This document shows, piece after piece, positions 15,456 through 27,385 of a DNA stretch of 64,000 bases (position 1 is the first letter of the stretch; the number at the start of each line of letters is the position of its first letter). This DNA comes from Paramecium tetraurelia (taxonomy: Eukaryota > Ciliophora > Oligohymenophorea > Peniculida > Parameciidae). The notes below the pieces were generated by a model, which saw only the letters and a program-made list of their open reading frames with translations, was not told the origin of the DNA and made no database searches. A program made the position numbers and the translations under genes. The DNA is taken from assembly GCF_000165425.1 (NCBI RefSeq), contig NW_001799433.1:49587-113586 (forward strand), given 5' to 3'.

Positions 15456-16497
15456 ATGTCGAACAAAAAGAGCATTAAATAAAAGGAAAACATTTCCATT
15501 GATAGTAGATTGAACATTTTGGAATGTAGTATCCTTAATTAATTTAAGCCAATCTAAATCGAGTTTGCATGCAACAAGATGCTTTGATGCCCATCGTCAA
15601 TGAGATTCCTCATGTTTAAAAGTTGGAATAATAAATTAAAACACTCCTAAAAAAACAAGAAGAATTAGAAAGGATCAGGGATAAGTCAAGAGAAACTTCA
15701 ACCAACACCAGTTTCAGTGATTTCAAAACTAATAACCAAAATAAGCCATTCGAAAAACAGTTGAATGATTTAACATTGAAAATGAACTACCTGGACAACC
15801 AATTGCAGGAATTGCAGAAAAAGAGTCAAGGGAGAGTCGAATAGCAATTCAAAATGTTCTCGGACACCCAAGACATTTAGAGATTAGAATAATTTATTAC
15901 TGAAGAATTAAATAATTTTAGAAGTGAGGTTCAATTGGAATACAAAAATATATACAAAGTAATTTTATCAATTAAGTTCAGGAACTAAATGGTTTGAGAT
16001 GTGATCTAGAATATATCATGAACAATACCAAGAAGAATAAGGTCACTCAAAAGATCTAGTCCATGAATGTCAGTCCAGATGATAAACTCTTCGTCATTAA
16101 TCTATTGGAATAGGAGACCATCATTGAGGAATTGGATCATTACGAGAATGAGAATACTTTCAGACTATTATATGAATTGGATTATTTCGAGTAGTAAAGG
16201 GAATCCATATCGAATTTGGAACCACAATAAACTCAAAGAGAAAGCCTCTATTTGGAAGAAAAATTAATCTCTCTAAAGTATTAATTGGCTGCTTCCAAAA
16301 GAAAGTATTTGTTTGAGATTAAGAAAATTGAGCATAAGTTTTAAGTCATTAACGAAATTATTGAATAGAATTAGAAATATCTCAACTATTAATAACAAAT
16401 TAACATTTTAACTTAGAGAATGAGTAAGATAGTAACAAGAGTCCATTAAAATATAGAATGTATATTCTAAAAGATTAGTTCCTTAGATAAGAGATGA
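15456..16497 (+). CDS. Coiled-coil protein, unknown function
   Basis: Starts MSNKKSIKQKENISIDSRLN, with a 23-nt intron near 15529-15551 and another 23-nt intron near 15959-15981, and ends at TGA 16495-16497 after KISSLDKR. The protein is about 330 aa, almost wholly predicted alpha-helix with heptad character (KQLNDLTLKMNYLDNQLQEL, EEKLISLKYQLAASKRKY). No catalytic domain is visible. A cytoskeletal or basal-body structural role is plausible but only by composition. Confidence 0.7.
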
Positions 16498-16788
16498 TAA
16501 TAGTTAATATATAATAGAATATCAAATTTCCAAGTTCATTTATTAAATTCAATTTTAGCCATTAATTTCTTAACTAAGTTTTAGTGATCATTATTAATTT
16601 TTGATTCAAATATATGTTGGATTTTTCAGATTAATCATATACTCTAATTAAGGATTAAATCTATTTTTTATATTCATCATATATATATATATGAATATTA
16701 TTAAAAAAAGACTTAACAAATGTTTTCAGAGGAGCTTTCATTATGCACTCCTAATAATTCATAATAATTCATTTAATATTAAATCATT
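16498..16788. other. AT-rich spacer between convergent genes
   Basis: About 290 bp, including an AT dinucleotide run near 16680-16694. The coiled-coil gene ends into it from the left and the RSP3 fusion gene from the right; nothing coding seen. Confidence 0.45.
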
Positions 16789-19607
16789 TCAGGAATCATT
16801 ATCATTATCATCATTATCCTTGTTCTCTTCTTATTGAACTGGTACTTCTTCCTTAGGAGGTTCTGGCTTTCTTACAATCGTCATATCACCTACATTCCTT
16901 AACTAATAAATTAAATTGATATTTAAATTACTCTAATTAATTATTTCTCTCTGAGGAATGAATTGCCTCTAGCTTTCAACTCAAATCCCCAAGTGCAACT
17001 GTTAACCAACCTTTAAGCAACATTAGTAAGATGGTTTATCAATTACGATTCCACAGTTTCAAAGGAATCACTCATATCCAATATTACTGGTTCGATAATC
17101 GTGGAGTTGAATTAGGATTTAGTGTAATCAGAAGGTTCTTCAAGTGGTCTCGATGATGGTAGAGCAGAATCAGTAGCATTAGGCTCTGTAGGCATTTTTT
17201 TTGATTACGGTATTTTTGATTTGGTGATTACTAAAAATTATATTAAAATGATTACTCATTTATAATTCTTGATTGGTTAATATGGCATCTTTTTCTTTCT
17301 CCTTGTCCTAAATGGTTTAAATAATATCTCTATCTCTTTCAAGAGTGAACTCGTGCATCTCAATAAGAAATTGTGAAAGCTTCTCATAAAAGGGTTCAAT
17401 TTCCTAAGTAAGCATACCTTTAGTGGCAGCTTAAGTATTTTCAATGTACCATCCACCAAATTATTTAAAACGCTTCATCAATGTGAAGCAACTCATGAAC
17501 ACAGTTTAAGGAGATTCAGCCAATTCTGGATCATCAATTTATTTAACAAGTTCTTCTAGCTTAAATGCCTTATTTACATTGGTTTGAGCAAATGGAATAC
17601 AATATTGTGCATCATACAAACCAAATCTAGCATTTTGCACCCATTCTAAAGCCTTAATATTATTTTATAAATTAGGCAATAGCAATCCAAAAACTATTGC
17701 AATTATATCAGAATCTATTTCTTGTAATCTTAATATCAAAGCCTCATCATCAGTTTATTTGATTGGTAATCTAAATTGTTTCCATTTAAATACTTTTCCA
17801 TAATTTTTGGATTCCTGATTAACAATTTCATATGTTCCATCCTTTCTTAGAACATATGCTACTATCTATAATCGTTTATCGCTTGTTAAGTAATACTAAT
17901 CATGTGCCATTGAAAAAGCGAATCTAGTAAAATTGTTAATGGATGTTCCAAAGTATCCCTCTTACAAATCAGGATATTCAGTTCTTTTTTAATTTGCAAA
18001 GTCCTCCTCGTTTATTTCATTACTCTCTGCCTTCTACTCTAATTCAGCAACTCTCTAATCATAAGTCTTTTTCCATTCTTCAAATGACCCATCTAAGTAT
18101 TTAGGCAAAGTCATAGCGATTACACTCTAAAGAGGAACTAAATCCTGATAAAAGACACGGATGGCTCTTTGATTTGAGTAATTAATCATTCTTAAAGCCT
18201 ATCTATTCTTCTTCTTTTGTATTTATTGATCGTACGGTTTTCTCACTTTGGGAATTTGTTCAAAATTAGAAACATTAAATGCAGTTTTCATAGTATTATT
18301 AAGATCAACAAGTTTGATTACTTCCTCTTGAGTTTTCCCAACTAAATAATCCATGAATTTGGTTTGCAATTGATTCATAAATTCATTTGGATAAAACCCA
18401 CTTGTAATTACCTATTACATTATCTATCCTTATAATGGTTTTAAGTATGCTTAGGCAATAGCATGAGCTTATGCTTTAAAAATGACTTTTTGTATTCTTT
18501 CTTATTTCTGAGAGTATCTTTTCAACACTTCAGACTTCTGGTCAATCAATTATTTCTCTCTCTCCACTGTCACCTACTATTTATTTTTCTCATTAACTCT
18601 TCTATTCTCAAAGGCCTCTTTAAATCTAGCCATAGCCATAAACTCTTCTTCCTATTCTATTTCTAAACTTGCTTATTCTAAAGTCTTTGTGCATATCACA
18701 TTCAAAATAGGAGTTACTTCTCTATCAAAATCAAATAGCTCATAATCTTCTACTTAAGTTGCAGCATCAATTCCTGTTTTTTTTGGAATGAAGGGAGGGT
18801 CTTCAGGTTTCTTTTGCAATTTATCAGTTTAAGTGGATAAAGTACTCTTTTATTACTCACACTGAGCTAGAGTGTCTGTTAGGAAGAATTCTAAATTCAC
18901 CTATATTCTTGGATTGGCTGTTGCTTTGATATCATATGTGTCTAGAATGAATTATATTTGAATACCTTCTTTTTTTAGTTTCCTCTTGAAATTATTCAAT
19001 TAAGCTGACATATTTTCTACTTTTATACGCTCCTTCTCTAAACGTATATATTCTTACTCCTATTCCATTGGAGTGCGTTGCTTAATTTTCTATGATTTTA
19101 ATACATACATACGTGATCCTTCATTAAATTTTGAAAAGTCTGCATTGGTTTTGATATTTGATTTTACTCGTTTATTCTATACTTTCCTCTGCTTGGCACT
19201 ACTCTTGGTTCAGCTGAAAAGTTCTATTGTGTTGGTTATATCTGCTAACTTAACAAATTAATTAATTGAGACAATCCATCCCCATTTTAAGCCGAAATTG
19301 GCAAGATTGGCACCTCTCCAACACCCAAAAAGTTTCTTAATTCTCCTTCCTCAATAGTTTGAATGTCTGCTTTTGTTTGCAAGATAATTAATTATTCCTT
19401 GCCATTAATTTACTCTAATGCTGCTTTGTTATGATGCAACTGTTGCATGTTGCTTCCATCCAAACAGAAGATCATCACATCTGAATTTGGCATATCTTCA
19501 TTGACTTCCAATGGCATATTGTTGATTTAGTGCTGGTCATTCAAAACTTTAGCCAATGTGGTTTTTCCACTACCCTCCAGACCTACTAATGAAATTTTAT
19601 AAGACAT
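16789..19607 (-). CDS. RSP3: Fusion of small-GTPase-like domain, radial spoke protein 3 and TerD-like C-terminus
   Basis: From ATG 19607 the first ~110 aa form a small-GTPase-like domain: G1 GLEGSGKTT, DVMIFCLDG, G4-like LQTKAD and G5-like ISA. A 26-nt GTAGTG...TATAG intron near 19177-19202 joins it in frame to radial spoke protein 3: STQTD, PPFIPKKTGIDAATQVEDY, ELFDFDREVTPIL, TLEQASLEIEQEEE and the AHAIAQAYL segment, all hallmarks of the RSP3 domain that anchors spokes and binds kinases. About 17415-17880 encodes a segment resembling TerD: VLRKDGTYEIV, DEALILRLQEIDSDIIAIVF, VQNARFGLYD, MKRFKQFGGWYI. A 25-nt intron near 17217-17241 leads to an acidic tail ending at TGA 16791-16789. RSP3 identity is firm. 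The fusion depends on the 26-nt intron; otherwise two genes would overlap. The TerD assignment is by pattern only. Confidence 0.8.
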
Positions 19608-19696
19608 TAATTAATAAATATTTTTCAAAAAAATCATTATTACTCTAATTTCTCTTGTCCTTTCTCCAAAGACTCCTAATCAAAGTTCTAATCGAT

Positions 19697-20011
19697 TCAG
19701 GTTTTCTTAATATATTCAGTCAATTTAGTATATGATGCATTTTATTAAATTGTTATTCGACACTAAATTTAATTATCATGATTCTAAATATGACTCAAAA
19801 TTAATTAGGCACTGTTTCGATAGATGTTGTCGTGAGATTAGTATTCAATGATTTGTAGAAATATTCAGTTTTGGAGATTGATCTCATTCAGCAAAGAAAT
19901 TCTGAATGAAGAATTCAACAACTGTAAATTCCTTCTTTTATAATATTTTTGAATTTCCTTCAATTATTCAAAGTATGCCAAGTAACTTTCAATCAAAATA
20001 GTATTAAACAT
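19697..20011 (-). CDS. Possible small gene upstream of the RSP3 fusion
   Basis: The reverse strand has ATG 20011 (MFNTILIESYLAYFEQLKE) and a second short frame ending LTEYIKKT at TGA 19699-19697. The two look protein-like, but I could not find introns that join them into one frame, and each alone is under 60 codons. It may be a short helical protein or simply a region that happens to lack TGA. Confidence 0.22.
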
Positions 20012-20777
20012 ATTATTTGGCAATATCAACTAAATTTTAAATTAGTTTTTTGTGTATTTTTTATTTTGAAACTCTTATAAAATTTTACATACTATTATAT
20101 TGTAAAATATTATAGAGCCTCTGTTTTTTTGATATGTTGTGTATTAGATTAGAACTATTGTTATCATCTATAATTTCTTCTTTTTGTATTATATTTAAAT
20201 TAGATTTACCATATGCCGTTATTAGCCAATATAGGTAAGTATTTCATCAATTTATTATTAATCTTCTTAATCATTATAGTATGATTTGAATCTTGTTTGA
20301 TTCGTTTGAAAAGTTTGTTGCAATCTATAATTGATTGTTAAAAAATGTAGTATTTCAATCGCTGAATAATCTAAGCTTAAAAACTGATATACTTTAGTTT
20401 CTATCTTTTATTGTATTACATTGTAAGAAGCTATTCTTACAATAAAATATAATCATTCAAATTTCTTAATTTAATTTAATACAATGTTTATTTTTATTTC
20501 TAATTATTATTGTTATTAGCTTTTGAAAATTAGTAATCCTGAAGTGTAATAGAATAAAATTATTCAATAATTTGAAGACTATTGAGAAAGATAATCTAAT
20601 AATCCTATTCATTATGCTTTCATTATAAATAATTGTAAAAATATTCAGTCAAGCCTTGCAGAGTATTAAGTAAACTCAGTGATGTTTGTTGGTAGGAATG
20701 ATTCTACTTAGTATTTGATTTTTCATTTAAATGGCTCTTTATAGCAATCATTTATTAAATATTAAAATAAAATAACT
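20012..20777. other. AT-rich spacer containing a perfect stem-loop
   Basis: About 760 bp. A possible tiny start (MPLLANI at about 20214) followed by an intron-like GTAAGT...TATAG runs into TGA at once, so no gene is supported. The last ~33 bp (20745-20777) resemble the 5' flanks of the two other ubiquitin-like genes at 27.4 and 27.7 kb. A stem-loop lies at 20420-20443 and is listed separately. Confidence 0.45.
20420..20443. repeat. Perfect inverted repeat, 10-bp arms with 4-nt loop
   Basis: ATTGTAAGAA and TTCTTACAAT flank GCTA, giving a perfect 10-bp stem. It lies in the spacer about 330 bp upstream of the first ubiquitin-like gene. It could be a transcript 3' hairpin, a small RNA element or chance; nothing in the surroundings decides this. 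Confidence 0.7.
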
Positions 20778-21107
20778 ATGAATTAGCTAATGAATTAAGA
20801 TAATCAAAGGCAAATTAACAATGATCAACCAAATACTTATACTGTCAATATTAGCGTAAATACACCTTAATCAACTTTCACTATATCAGTAGCTATCGAC
20901 CCAAACATTCATTTTAATTAATTTATAGAAGGAATCAAAGAATAAATATTTGCTCAAAAAATGTAAGCACAATATGAAGATACTATTGAATATCAAATGG
21001 GGAATGGATCACTTCTTTTGTCAAACGAAACGAGAACCTTATAGAACTTGGGGTTTACTAATAATTGCTTATTACATGTTAGACTTAAGCTCAAAGGAGG
21101 AAGATGA
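20778..21107 (+). CDS. Ubiquitin-like protein A, C-terminus Gly-Gly-Arg
   Basis: A single-exon frame of 109 aa, starting MNQLMNQDNQRQIN and ending LHVRLKLKGGR before TGA 21105-21107. After a short Gln/Asn-rich leader it has the order of a beta-grasp ubiquitin-like fold: two strands (YTVNISVN, FTISVAID), a helix (FNQFIEGIKEQIFAQKM), a strand (DTIEYQMGNGSLL) and TLQNLGFTNNCLLHVRLKLKGG, which parallels the last strand and diglycine tail of ubiquitin and SUMO. One residue follows the diglycine, so a protease would have to trim it for conjugation. Its closest relative is the gene at 27059-27385, including flanking sequence. Function unknown. Confidence 0.78.
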
Positions 21108-21812
21108 ATAGCATAAATAATTATAATAATGTATTTCTATTAACTCATCTTATTTTAAATTGTTACTCAAAATATATTAATCACTAGCTGAAAACATATA
21201 AAACAGTCTCATTTAAAGAGTTATACTACTAAAAGGGTGTGTTACGATTGATAGAATATAAAATTTCAATCCAATTTTCCCTTAGGTTCATTTATCATTT
21301 TCCATCAATGAGATAAGATTTCTTATTTTATACAGAATAAATAGAGATAACAAATAAAATGGTAAAATTTGGACATTAAATAGATAGTTGAAAAGAAAAA
21401 CAATAAATCTCATCTATATTTATTTCAAATTTCTTCTCTTAAAATATTTTAGTTTTTAATACATTATATATTTTACTAAAAACTTGTTTATGGTATGATT
21501 GAATTACTAATTCATGAATATAAGGATTATCTTTCTATATTTTCTTTTCCTAATATTAATGGAGAGTTTAAGCAAAATCCCCAAATTTTTACATATATTC
21601 CATGAAAATGGAACATTCAATCAAGTCATACACTTCCTAAAGGCTTAATGAATTAAAATAATATTCTATTATAAAATAAATATGGCAGCAACTTTTTCAC
21701 AATTGACTATAAATACAACCAAAATATTATTAATACAATTATGGTAGCGTAGTAATAAATTAATGATATGTATTATTTTGTTAAATAAGTTATTAAAATT
21801 ATTGTTTTGATT
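21108..21812. other. AT-rich spacer
   Basis: About 700 bp. The first ~40 bp resemble the sequence after the stop of the ubiquitin-like gene D, so the duplicated unit extends past the stop. The rest is strongly AT-rich with no protein-like frame on either strand. Confidence 0.45.
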
Positions 21813-22361
21813 ATGGGTGGAGCATTCGGGAAAAGGAAAGTGCAAGTATTAGTAGTTGGTTTAGATAATTCAGGAAAGACAAGTATCATTAATGCTCTGA
21901 AAAATGAAAAAAATGCAACTGTTGCACCCACAGTGGGTTTCAATAAGGATTCTGTAGAGAAATTTAATCTGAATTTTTAATTCTCTGATATGAGTGGACA
22001 AAATTAGTATAGAGGGATGTGGGAATAGTATGCAACAAAAGTATAGTATTGATATAAATAGATTGATGGTTTAATATTTGTGATTGATTCATCTGACAAA
22101 ATCAGATTTGGTATAGCTCTTGATGAATTTAAATTATTATTGGAGACTCCCGGCTTCGATAAAGACCTACCAATACTGGTGTATGCCAATAAATAGGATT
22201 CGCCAGAAGCATAATCCCCATAATTTTTTATTGATTATTTGGAATTGAAATCGTATAAAAATCCATCTCAATGTTTTGGAGGAAGTGCTAAAACTGGGGT
22301 AGGTTTAGATTAAGGTCTCTAATGGTTAAGTGCGAAGATTCAGCAAGTGAAACCTAAATGA
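21813..22361 (+). CDS. ARL6: ARL6/BBS3-like small GTPase
   Basis: About 175 aa with one 21-nt intron at 22041-22061. It starts [15 protein letters not shown], so glycine 2 could be myristoylated. Motifs: G1 [10 protein letters not shown]2 PTVGF, G3 DMSGQNQYRGMWEQYA, G4 in the form VYANKQD, and [10 protein letters not shown] near the end. DMSGQ in place of the usual DxGGQ is characteristic of ARL6/BBS3, which recruits the BBSome coat to membranes for sorting of ciliary membrane proteins. Nothing is missing. It lies between ubiquitin-like gene A and a large coiled-coil gene, all on the forward strand. Confidence 0.88.
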
Positions 22362-22506
22362 AATGCTTGTTATTGAAATTTCGGATTAATATATTTACAA
22401 TACTAATTATCTTCTCTGTTCTATTGATAACTGAAGCTATTAATGGTTCATTATTATAAACGACAATGCAATAAATTAAAAGTTGTCGTTATAAATTTAA
22501 ATAAAA

Positions 22507-25500
22507 ATGATAGACAGTGAAACATTTTTTGCAAAATATTTGCTATCCCCGCGAATCTAACAAACCGAATCAGATTAAAGACTCACAGCTCTTAATGCTG
22601 TTTAAACTAGATTTTCTCCAGATAGAAAGATAAAATCCTCTTTTCTGTAGGATGAAATTTCATTTGCACCTAAAAATTCATAATTACTCAGTCAAACTAT
22701 TAGATCGCTGCTTAAAAACAGCTGGGACTTAGTTGAAGCTATTAAAGAAAAAAACTTAATCGATCCCCATTTGCAATACCATTTAAGGAAATTCAAAAAT
22801 GATCATGAAAGTGTAAGTGATCTTATTAACAGGAAGACTTTTGATAATATGGAACATCTCAATATATATAAGGATTAGATTAATTAATTATAAACTGAGA
22901 TTGTTAACTTAAATGAAAAATGTAAACATAGAAAAGTATGTTTATAAAAGCTGAATGACATTTTAAATCGAAAAGAAGAAGAACTTTTACATTTGACTCA
23001 CTCCTTAAATGATTTTTAATTAGAAAATTAGGCATTATAAAACTAATAGGAAGAATTAAATTGTTAAAATATTCAATTGATTGAAGAATTGTAAAATGTT
23101 ATAAGTACCTCATAATAAACCATAAGCCAACTTAATTTAAAAATAAGAGAAGGAGAAAATAAATTTATATAATTAAAATCTGGCAAAGAACAAGAAAATC
23201 ATACATAGCTAAATTAAACTAGTAAATAAGTTGAAGAAATTGATTCAATTAGGTTAAAACTGAAAAAACAGGAGTCTTAAATAGGGTTGTTAACAGAACA
23301 AAATTAAGAAAAACATTTTGAAATCGAATCTCTTAATTAATCAGTATTGTAATGTAAAGAATAAATCAAATAAAATGAATTTGAAATAAGAAGATTCAAA
23401 GATTTATGTGCATCTTAAGAAGACAAACTAAATTAACAGTGTAATCAAGAAACCTCGACTTTGTTACTATTTACATAAAGAGAAAACGAACTTACTTAAG
23501 AGTTTAATAATATATAAAAAGAACTTTAGCAATAAATAGCATAGTATCAAAAAGATCAAGTTGAACTAAAAGGAAAAATTACTTCACTTATTTAGAAGGA
23601 ACTTCATTTAAATTAATAAATCAAACAACTTGAGGATAGTTAAGATATTCAAGAAAAAGTAAGTAATATATAAAAATAAGAAAAGGAATTGGAAAGTCTC
23701 AAATCACTATCTTAAAAATAAAACTCTTAATTGGAGATCTATTAAGAATAAAATTACCAACTAAAGTAAGATAAAGAACTTTTGAGTACTGAATTAATAA
23801 CTTTAAAAGATTAGATAAGACTTTATGAAGCAGAGATCAAAAGACTAACTGATTTACAAGTATCTTAAGAGGATTAATTAAAAGCCTATTCCAACTAGAC
23901 AAGTTTTAGATCAAATGAATAAGAATAATAATAAAATTCAAAATAAATAGAGTAGAAATCTATATAATAAAAAGATTATTAGGATTTATAGGCTAAGCTA
24001 TCCTAAATTATGCAAAAAGAAATTTTATCACATCAGAAGATTAAGATTCTTGAGGATTAAGTAAGTGAACTAGAAGAATTAAATAAGAATTTGCTTGAAA
24101 CAAATTCAAAATAGAAAAAATAATTGAGTAATTTAAATTAATAGTGCTAATAACATGATATTTAGTTCGAATTATAATTCAAGGAAAGATAAACTTTAGA
24201 AGAACTTATAGCATAAAATAAGTAAAAACTAATATTTCTCGAAGAAAAACTAAATTAATCTATTTTTACCATCTAATAATATGAGCAATAAATTTAGAAT
24301 TAACAATTACAATTATCTATTCTGAATCAAACTCAATAAGAGTTGTAATTCTATTAATAATAGTTCCAAGCTTTAAGCACGAATTTTGATGAATCAAAGT
24401 TATAAATAGAGAGAGTATTGAAATAAAAAGAAGATCTTGTTGTTTAACTTGAAAATACAATAAATACAAACAGTTAATTATAAACATCAAATAAAACTCT
24501 TGAATAAAAATACAAATTGATTGAAAATAATCATTCTAGCTTAACATAAGAGAACAAAAGACTTTAAAATTGGTTGAATGATTCTATTATTATCAGTAAA
24601 TAAAAAGAACTTGAAAACTAAGAATTGCAAAAATTAAATGAAACATGTCATAAATAAATAACCTAATTATAACATTAATATACATAATTAGAATAATCAT
24701 ATCATTAAATAGAATCAGATAAACAAGCAATTAATTTACAATAAAATGAAAATTCTAATATATTAGAATAATCAATCTTAGAAAATGAAAGCAAATTGAC
24801 AAAGTTATAGAAATACAACTAAGATTTAAAAGAAGAAATTAATTAATTAAAAACAAATTAAAATGAAAAGGAGCACTTATATGCTTAAACTGTTAAATAA
24901 TTTTATCAAAAAAATTAAGGTATAATTTATAATTTATACTTTAGAACAAAATACAAAAATAAGTGAAGTTAATAAATAAGTAAAGGAGAAAAATGAAAAA
25001 ATTTATATGAATGAATCTTGCTAATGGACGATGCTTAATTAATAACTCTATTTTTTAAATTTGAATGGTCAATATATTTTAATAATTTATATAAAACATT
25101 ACAAATTTGTGAAATCGGATTAATTAAATTTATCTATTCCTTTTNNNNNNNNNNNNNNNNNNNNNNNNNNNNNNNNNNNNNNNNNNNNNNNNNNNNNNNN
25201 NNNNNNNNNNNNNNNNNNNNNNNNNNNNNNNNNNNNNNNNNNNNNNNNNNNNNNNNNNNNNNNNNNNNNNNNNNNNNNNNNNNNNNNNNNNNNNGCAAAT
25301 GGACGATGCTTAAATAAAATTTCAATTATTTTAAAATGAAAGGTACATTTTAATCAAAATCTAGATGAAACATATAGAAGATTGTTAAACAGGATAATAA
25401 AATCGATCGATCCATTTTATGAAACAAAAAAGTATAATGATGTTGATGATCTTCTAGAAACAGCTGTTCAAAAAGTATAATCATTAGTTAAATAAAAAAA

Positions 25501-25585
25501 AAAAAATAAAGAAAATGATGAATTCTCTTTGAATAGTTAAAAAGAACCATTTAATTTGGAATTATCTCAAATAGTTTAAAATTGA
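22507..25585 (+). CDS. Long Gln-rich coiled-coil protein, interrupted by an assembly gap
   Basis: Starts MIDSETFFAKYLLSPRI. A globular N-terminal part of about 100 aa (LLKNSWDLVEAIKEKNLIDP) is followed by around 700 residues of continuous coiled coil in which most glutamines are TAA or TAG. A 25-nt intron lies near 24917-24941. The frame runs into the N run at 25145-25294; after the gap the sequence resumes, with a 22-nt intron near 25344-25365, and ends ETAVQKV...LELSQIVQN at TGA 25583-25585. The fragments are joined by composition and frame only. A structural basal-body, IFT-related or Golgin-like role is possible; no specific family is recognised. Confidence 0.7.
25020..25038 (+). repeat. 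19-bp direct repeat, copy left of the gap
   Basis: GCTAATGGACGATGCTTAA here and GCAAATGGACGATGCTTAA at 25295-25313 differ by one base and sit either side of the N run. This suggests that the gap hides a tandem duplication or that the scaffold ends overlap and were not merged. Confidence 0.75.
25145..25294. other. Assembly gap (150 N)
   Basis: A run of 150 unknown bases inside the coiled-coil gene. The round size suggests an estimated or default gap length. The right edge begins directly with the second copy of the 19-bp direct repeat. Confidence 0.98.
25295..25313 (+). repeat. 19-bp direct repeat, copy right of the gap
   Basis: Second copy of the repeat at 25020-25038, starting at the first base after the N run. 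Confidence 0.75.
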
Positions 25586-27058
25586 TTATAATATTCAAAT
25601 CATCTGAATAGAATTAATTTTGATATTCTATTAAAAATATTAAAAAAGAAAAATCTTTATCTATTTTTAAATTAAATCTTTTATTTTATAAAACATTAAC
25701 AAACTTTGAACCAAAAATTACTTAAATTTATCAATAATAACACCTAATTTGATACTTATTGTAACTTTCTATAAATTTTATCTAAAATCATGACAAACAA
25801 ATCTCTTAAGAAACGATAAGCTCAAATCATCAGAAACAATAATTTTAATTTGAAATTAATTTTTATCAGCTTGGTGACATAATAAACCTCTTGAAAGTTA
25901 TTCTTTTAGATATAAACTTCATTTTATGTCAGAAATAGAAAATTAATTAAATAAAAATCTGAATATAATTATGACATCTAAAAAATAGAGTGCCCACTAT
26001 TTTTCTAAATTAAATTTAGATCATTATTAACTTACAATATCTCTAAGATCACAAATCATTTAAATTATGTTAGAGTAAGTATTTTATCAAAAGATCCAAA
26101 ATAATAAATAGTTAATATGTTTTATAAAATAATTTCAATATCACAAAAACAATCAAAAATTTTAGAATAATTTTAACACTTCAAGATGTCGGGTTAAATG
26201 AAATATAATTAATTTGCATTTATATTTAATTTATTTATATTGAAACCATCTATTGTAATTTGAAAACTATTCAGATTTAAATTATCTTGCAATACGATAA
26301 TTTAGATTTTAATTATACTTCTAAATTAAAATAATTGCCTGAAGAATAAAAATTTAACAAGTATTTTTGATTAAGAAACTCTTTTATTTAAAAAATATAA
26401 TTCGAAAATAAATTTATAATTTTTATTCCATATATATATTGAATAAAGATTCCCCTTATCAAAATAAATTATTCTCATTAATTTCCTTATATATATGATC
26501 ACTATATATTTTTCATTTTATTTAAAGTTTAATATTATCTCCTAAATGAGAAACTAAAGTTATTTATAGCACAAAATCAATCAGTCTCGAAAACGATATT
26601 AAGATAATAGCATTTTCTTTTGAGATAGAAGAAGCCATTTCAAAGCCCTTAATTCATTTGCGAATACAATTAAATAAATAAGAATTAAATTTTCTATTAA
26701 TATCTATATATAATTTATTTTTTATTTAATAATATGCTCCTTTCGCAGTGAGAATATAGAATAAAATTTTCAGGGTATTTAAATAATCACCTCTTAGGCT
26801 TTCTTATATAAAGAAAAATAATATTTAATTTGTTTAAGAGATTATTTGAAATTTAATCTCCTTGCAGTGGGTTATTTTTGCAAATTTTTATGAGTATCTA
26901 CTGAGAAGGAGCAGGATGGTGAATAATTTTAAACATAAGACTAAAAATTTAAATTCTCAAGACAGCAGTATCAGAATATTGATCACATATTTTTAATTTT
27001 AGTAAATGTTGGATTAATAGAAATATACTTTTTACATGATTATAATTATTTATATTAT
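25586..27058. other. Long AT-rich region without a recognisable gene
   Basis: About 1.47 kb, unusually long for this compact genome. Every frame on both strands is low-complexity or broken. Two similar short words, CTCCTTTCGCAGTG near 26737 and CTCCTTGCAGTGGG near 26860, recur but show no larger repeat. Close to the right end, sequence after the stop of ubiquitin-like gene D resembles that after gene A. It could hold a decayed gene, a non-coding RNA or retained germline sequence. Confidence 0.4.
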
Positions 27059-27385
27059 TCATTATCCTCCTTTGAGCTTGAGCCTAACGTAGAGTGTACA
27101 ATTATTAGTGAACCCCAAAAGTTATAATGTTCTGCTTTCGTTTTATTATAAATTAGATCCATTTCCCAATTAATATTCGATGGTTTCTTCATATTATGCT
27201 TGCATTCTTTGAGCAAATATTTATTCTTTGATGCCATTTATAAAAACATTAAATGGAATTTCTGGGTCAATAGAAGTTTGTAAGTTTAAATTAGCTTATT
27301 GTAAATTTACAACAACATTCACACTAATTGCATGGGGTTGATCATTTCTATTTGGCGCACTATTCTAACCTAATAGCTAATTCAT
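27059..27385 (-). CDS. Ubiquitin-like protein D, C-terminus Gly-Gly-Gln
   Basis: A single-exon frame of 108 aa on the reverse strand from ATG 27385 (MNQLLGQNSAPNRND) to TGA 27061-27059. It is the closest relative of protein A: FINGIKEQIFAQRMQAQYEE, TIEYQLGNGS, TLQLLGFTNNCTLYV and the end RLKLKGGQ, again one residue beyond the diglycine. The final Gln is encoded by TAA, so in the standard code it would look like a stop. The upstream 58 bp are nearly the same as those of gene B, which points the other way 390 bp off. Confidence 0.78.

Noticed and set aside
20214-20290. Possible tiny gene starting MPLLANI with a GTAAGT...TATAG intron
   Set aside because: The sequence reaches TGA directly after the intron-like segment in every phase; too short to support.
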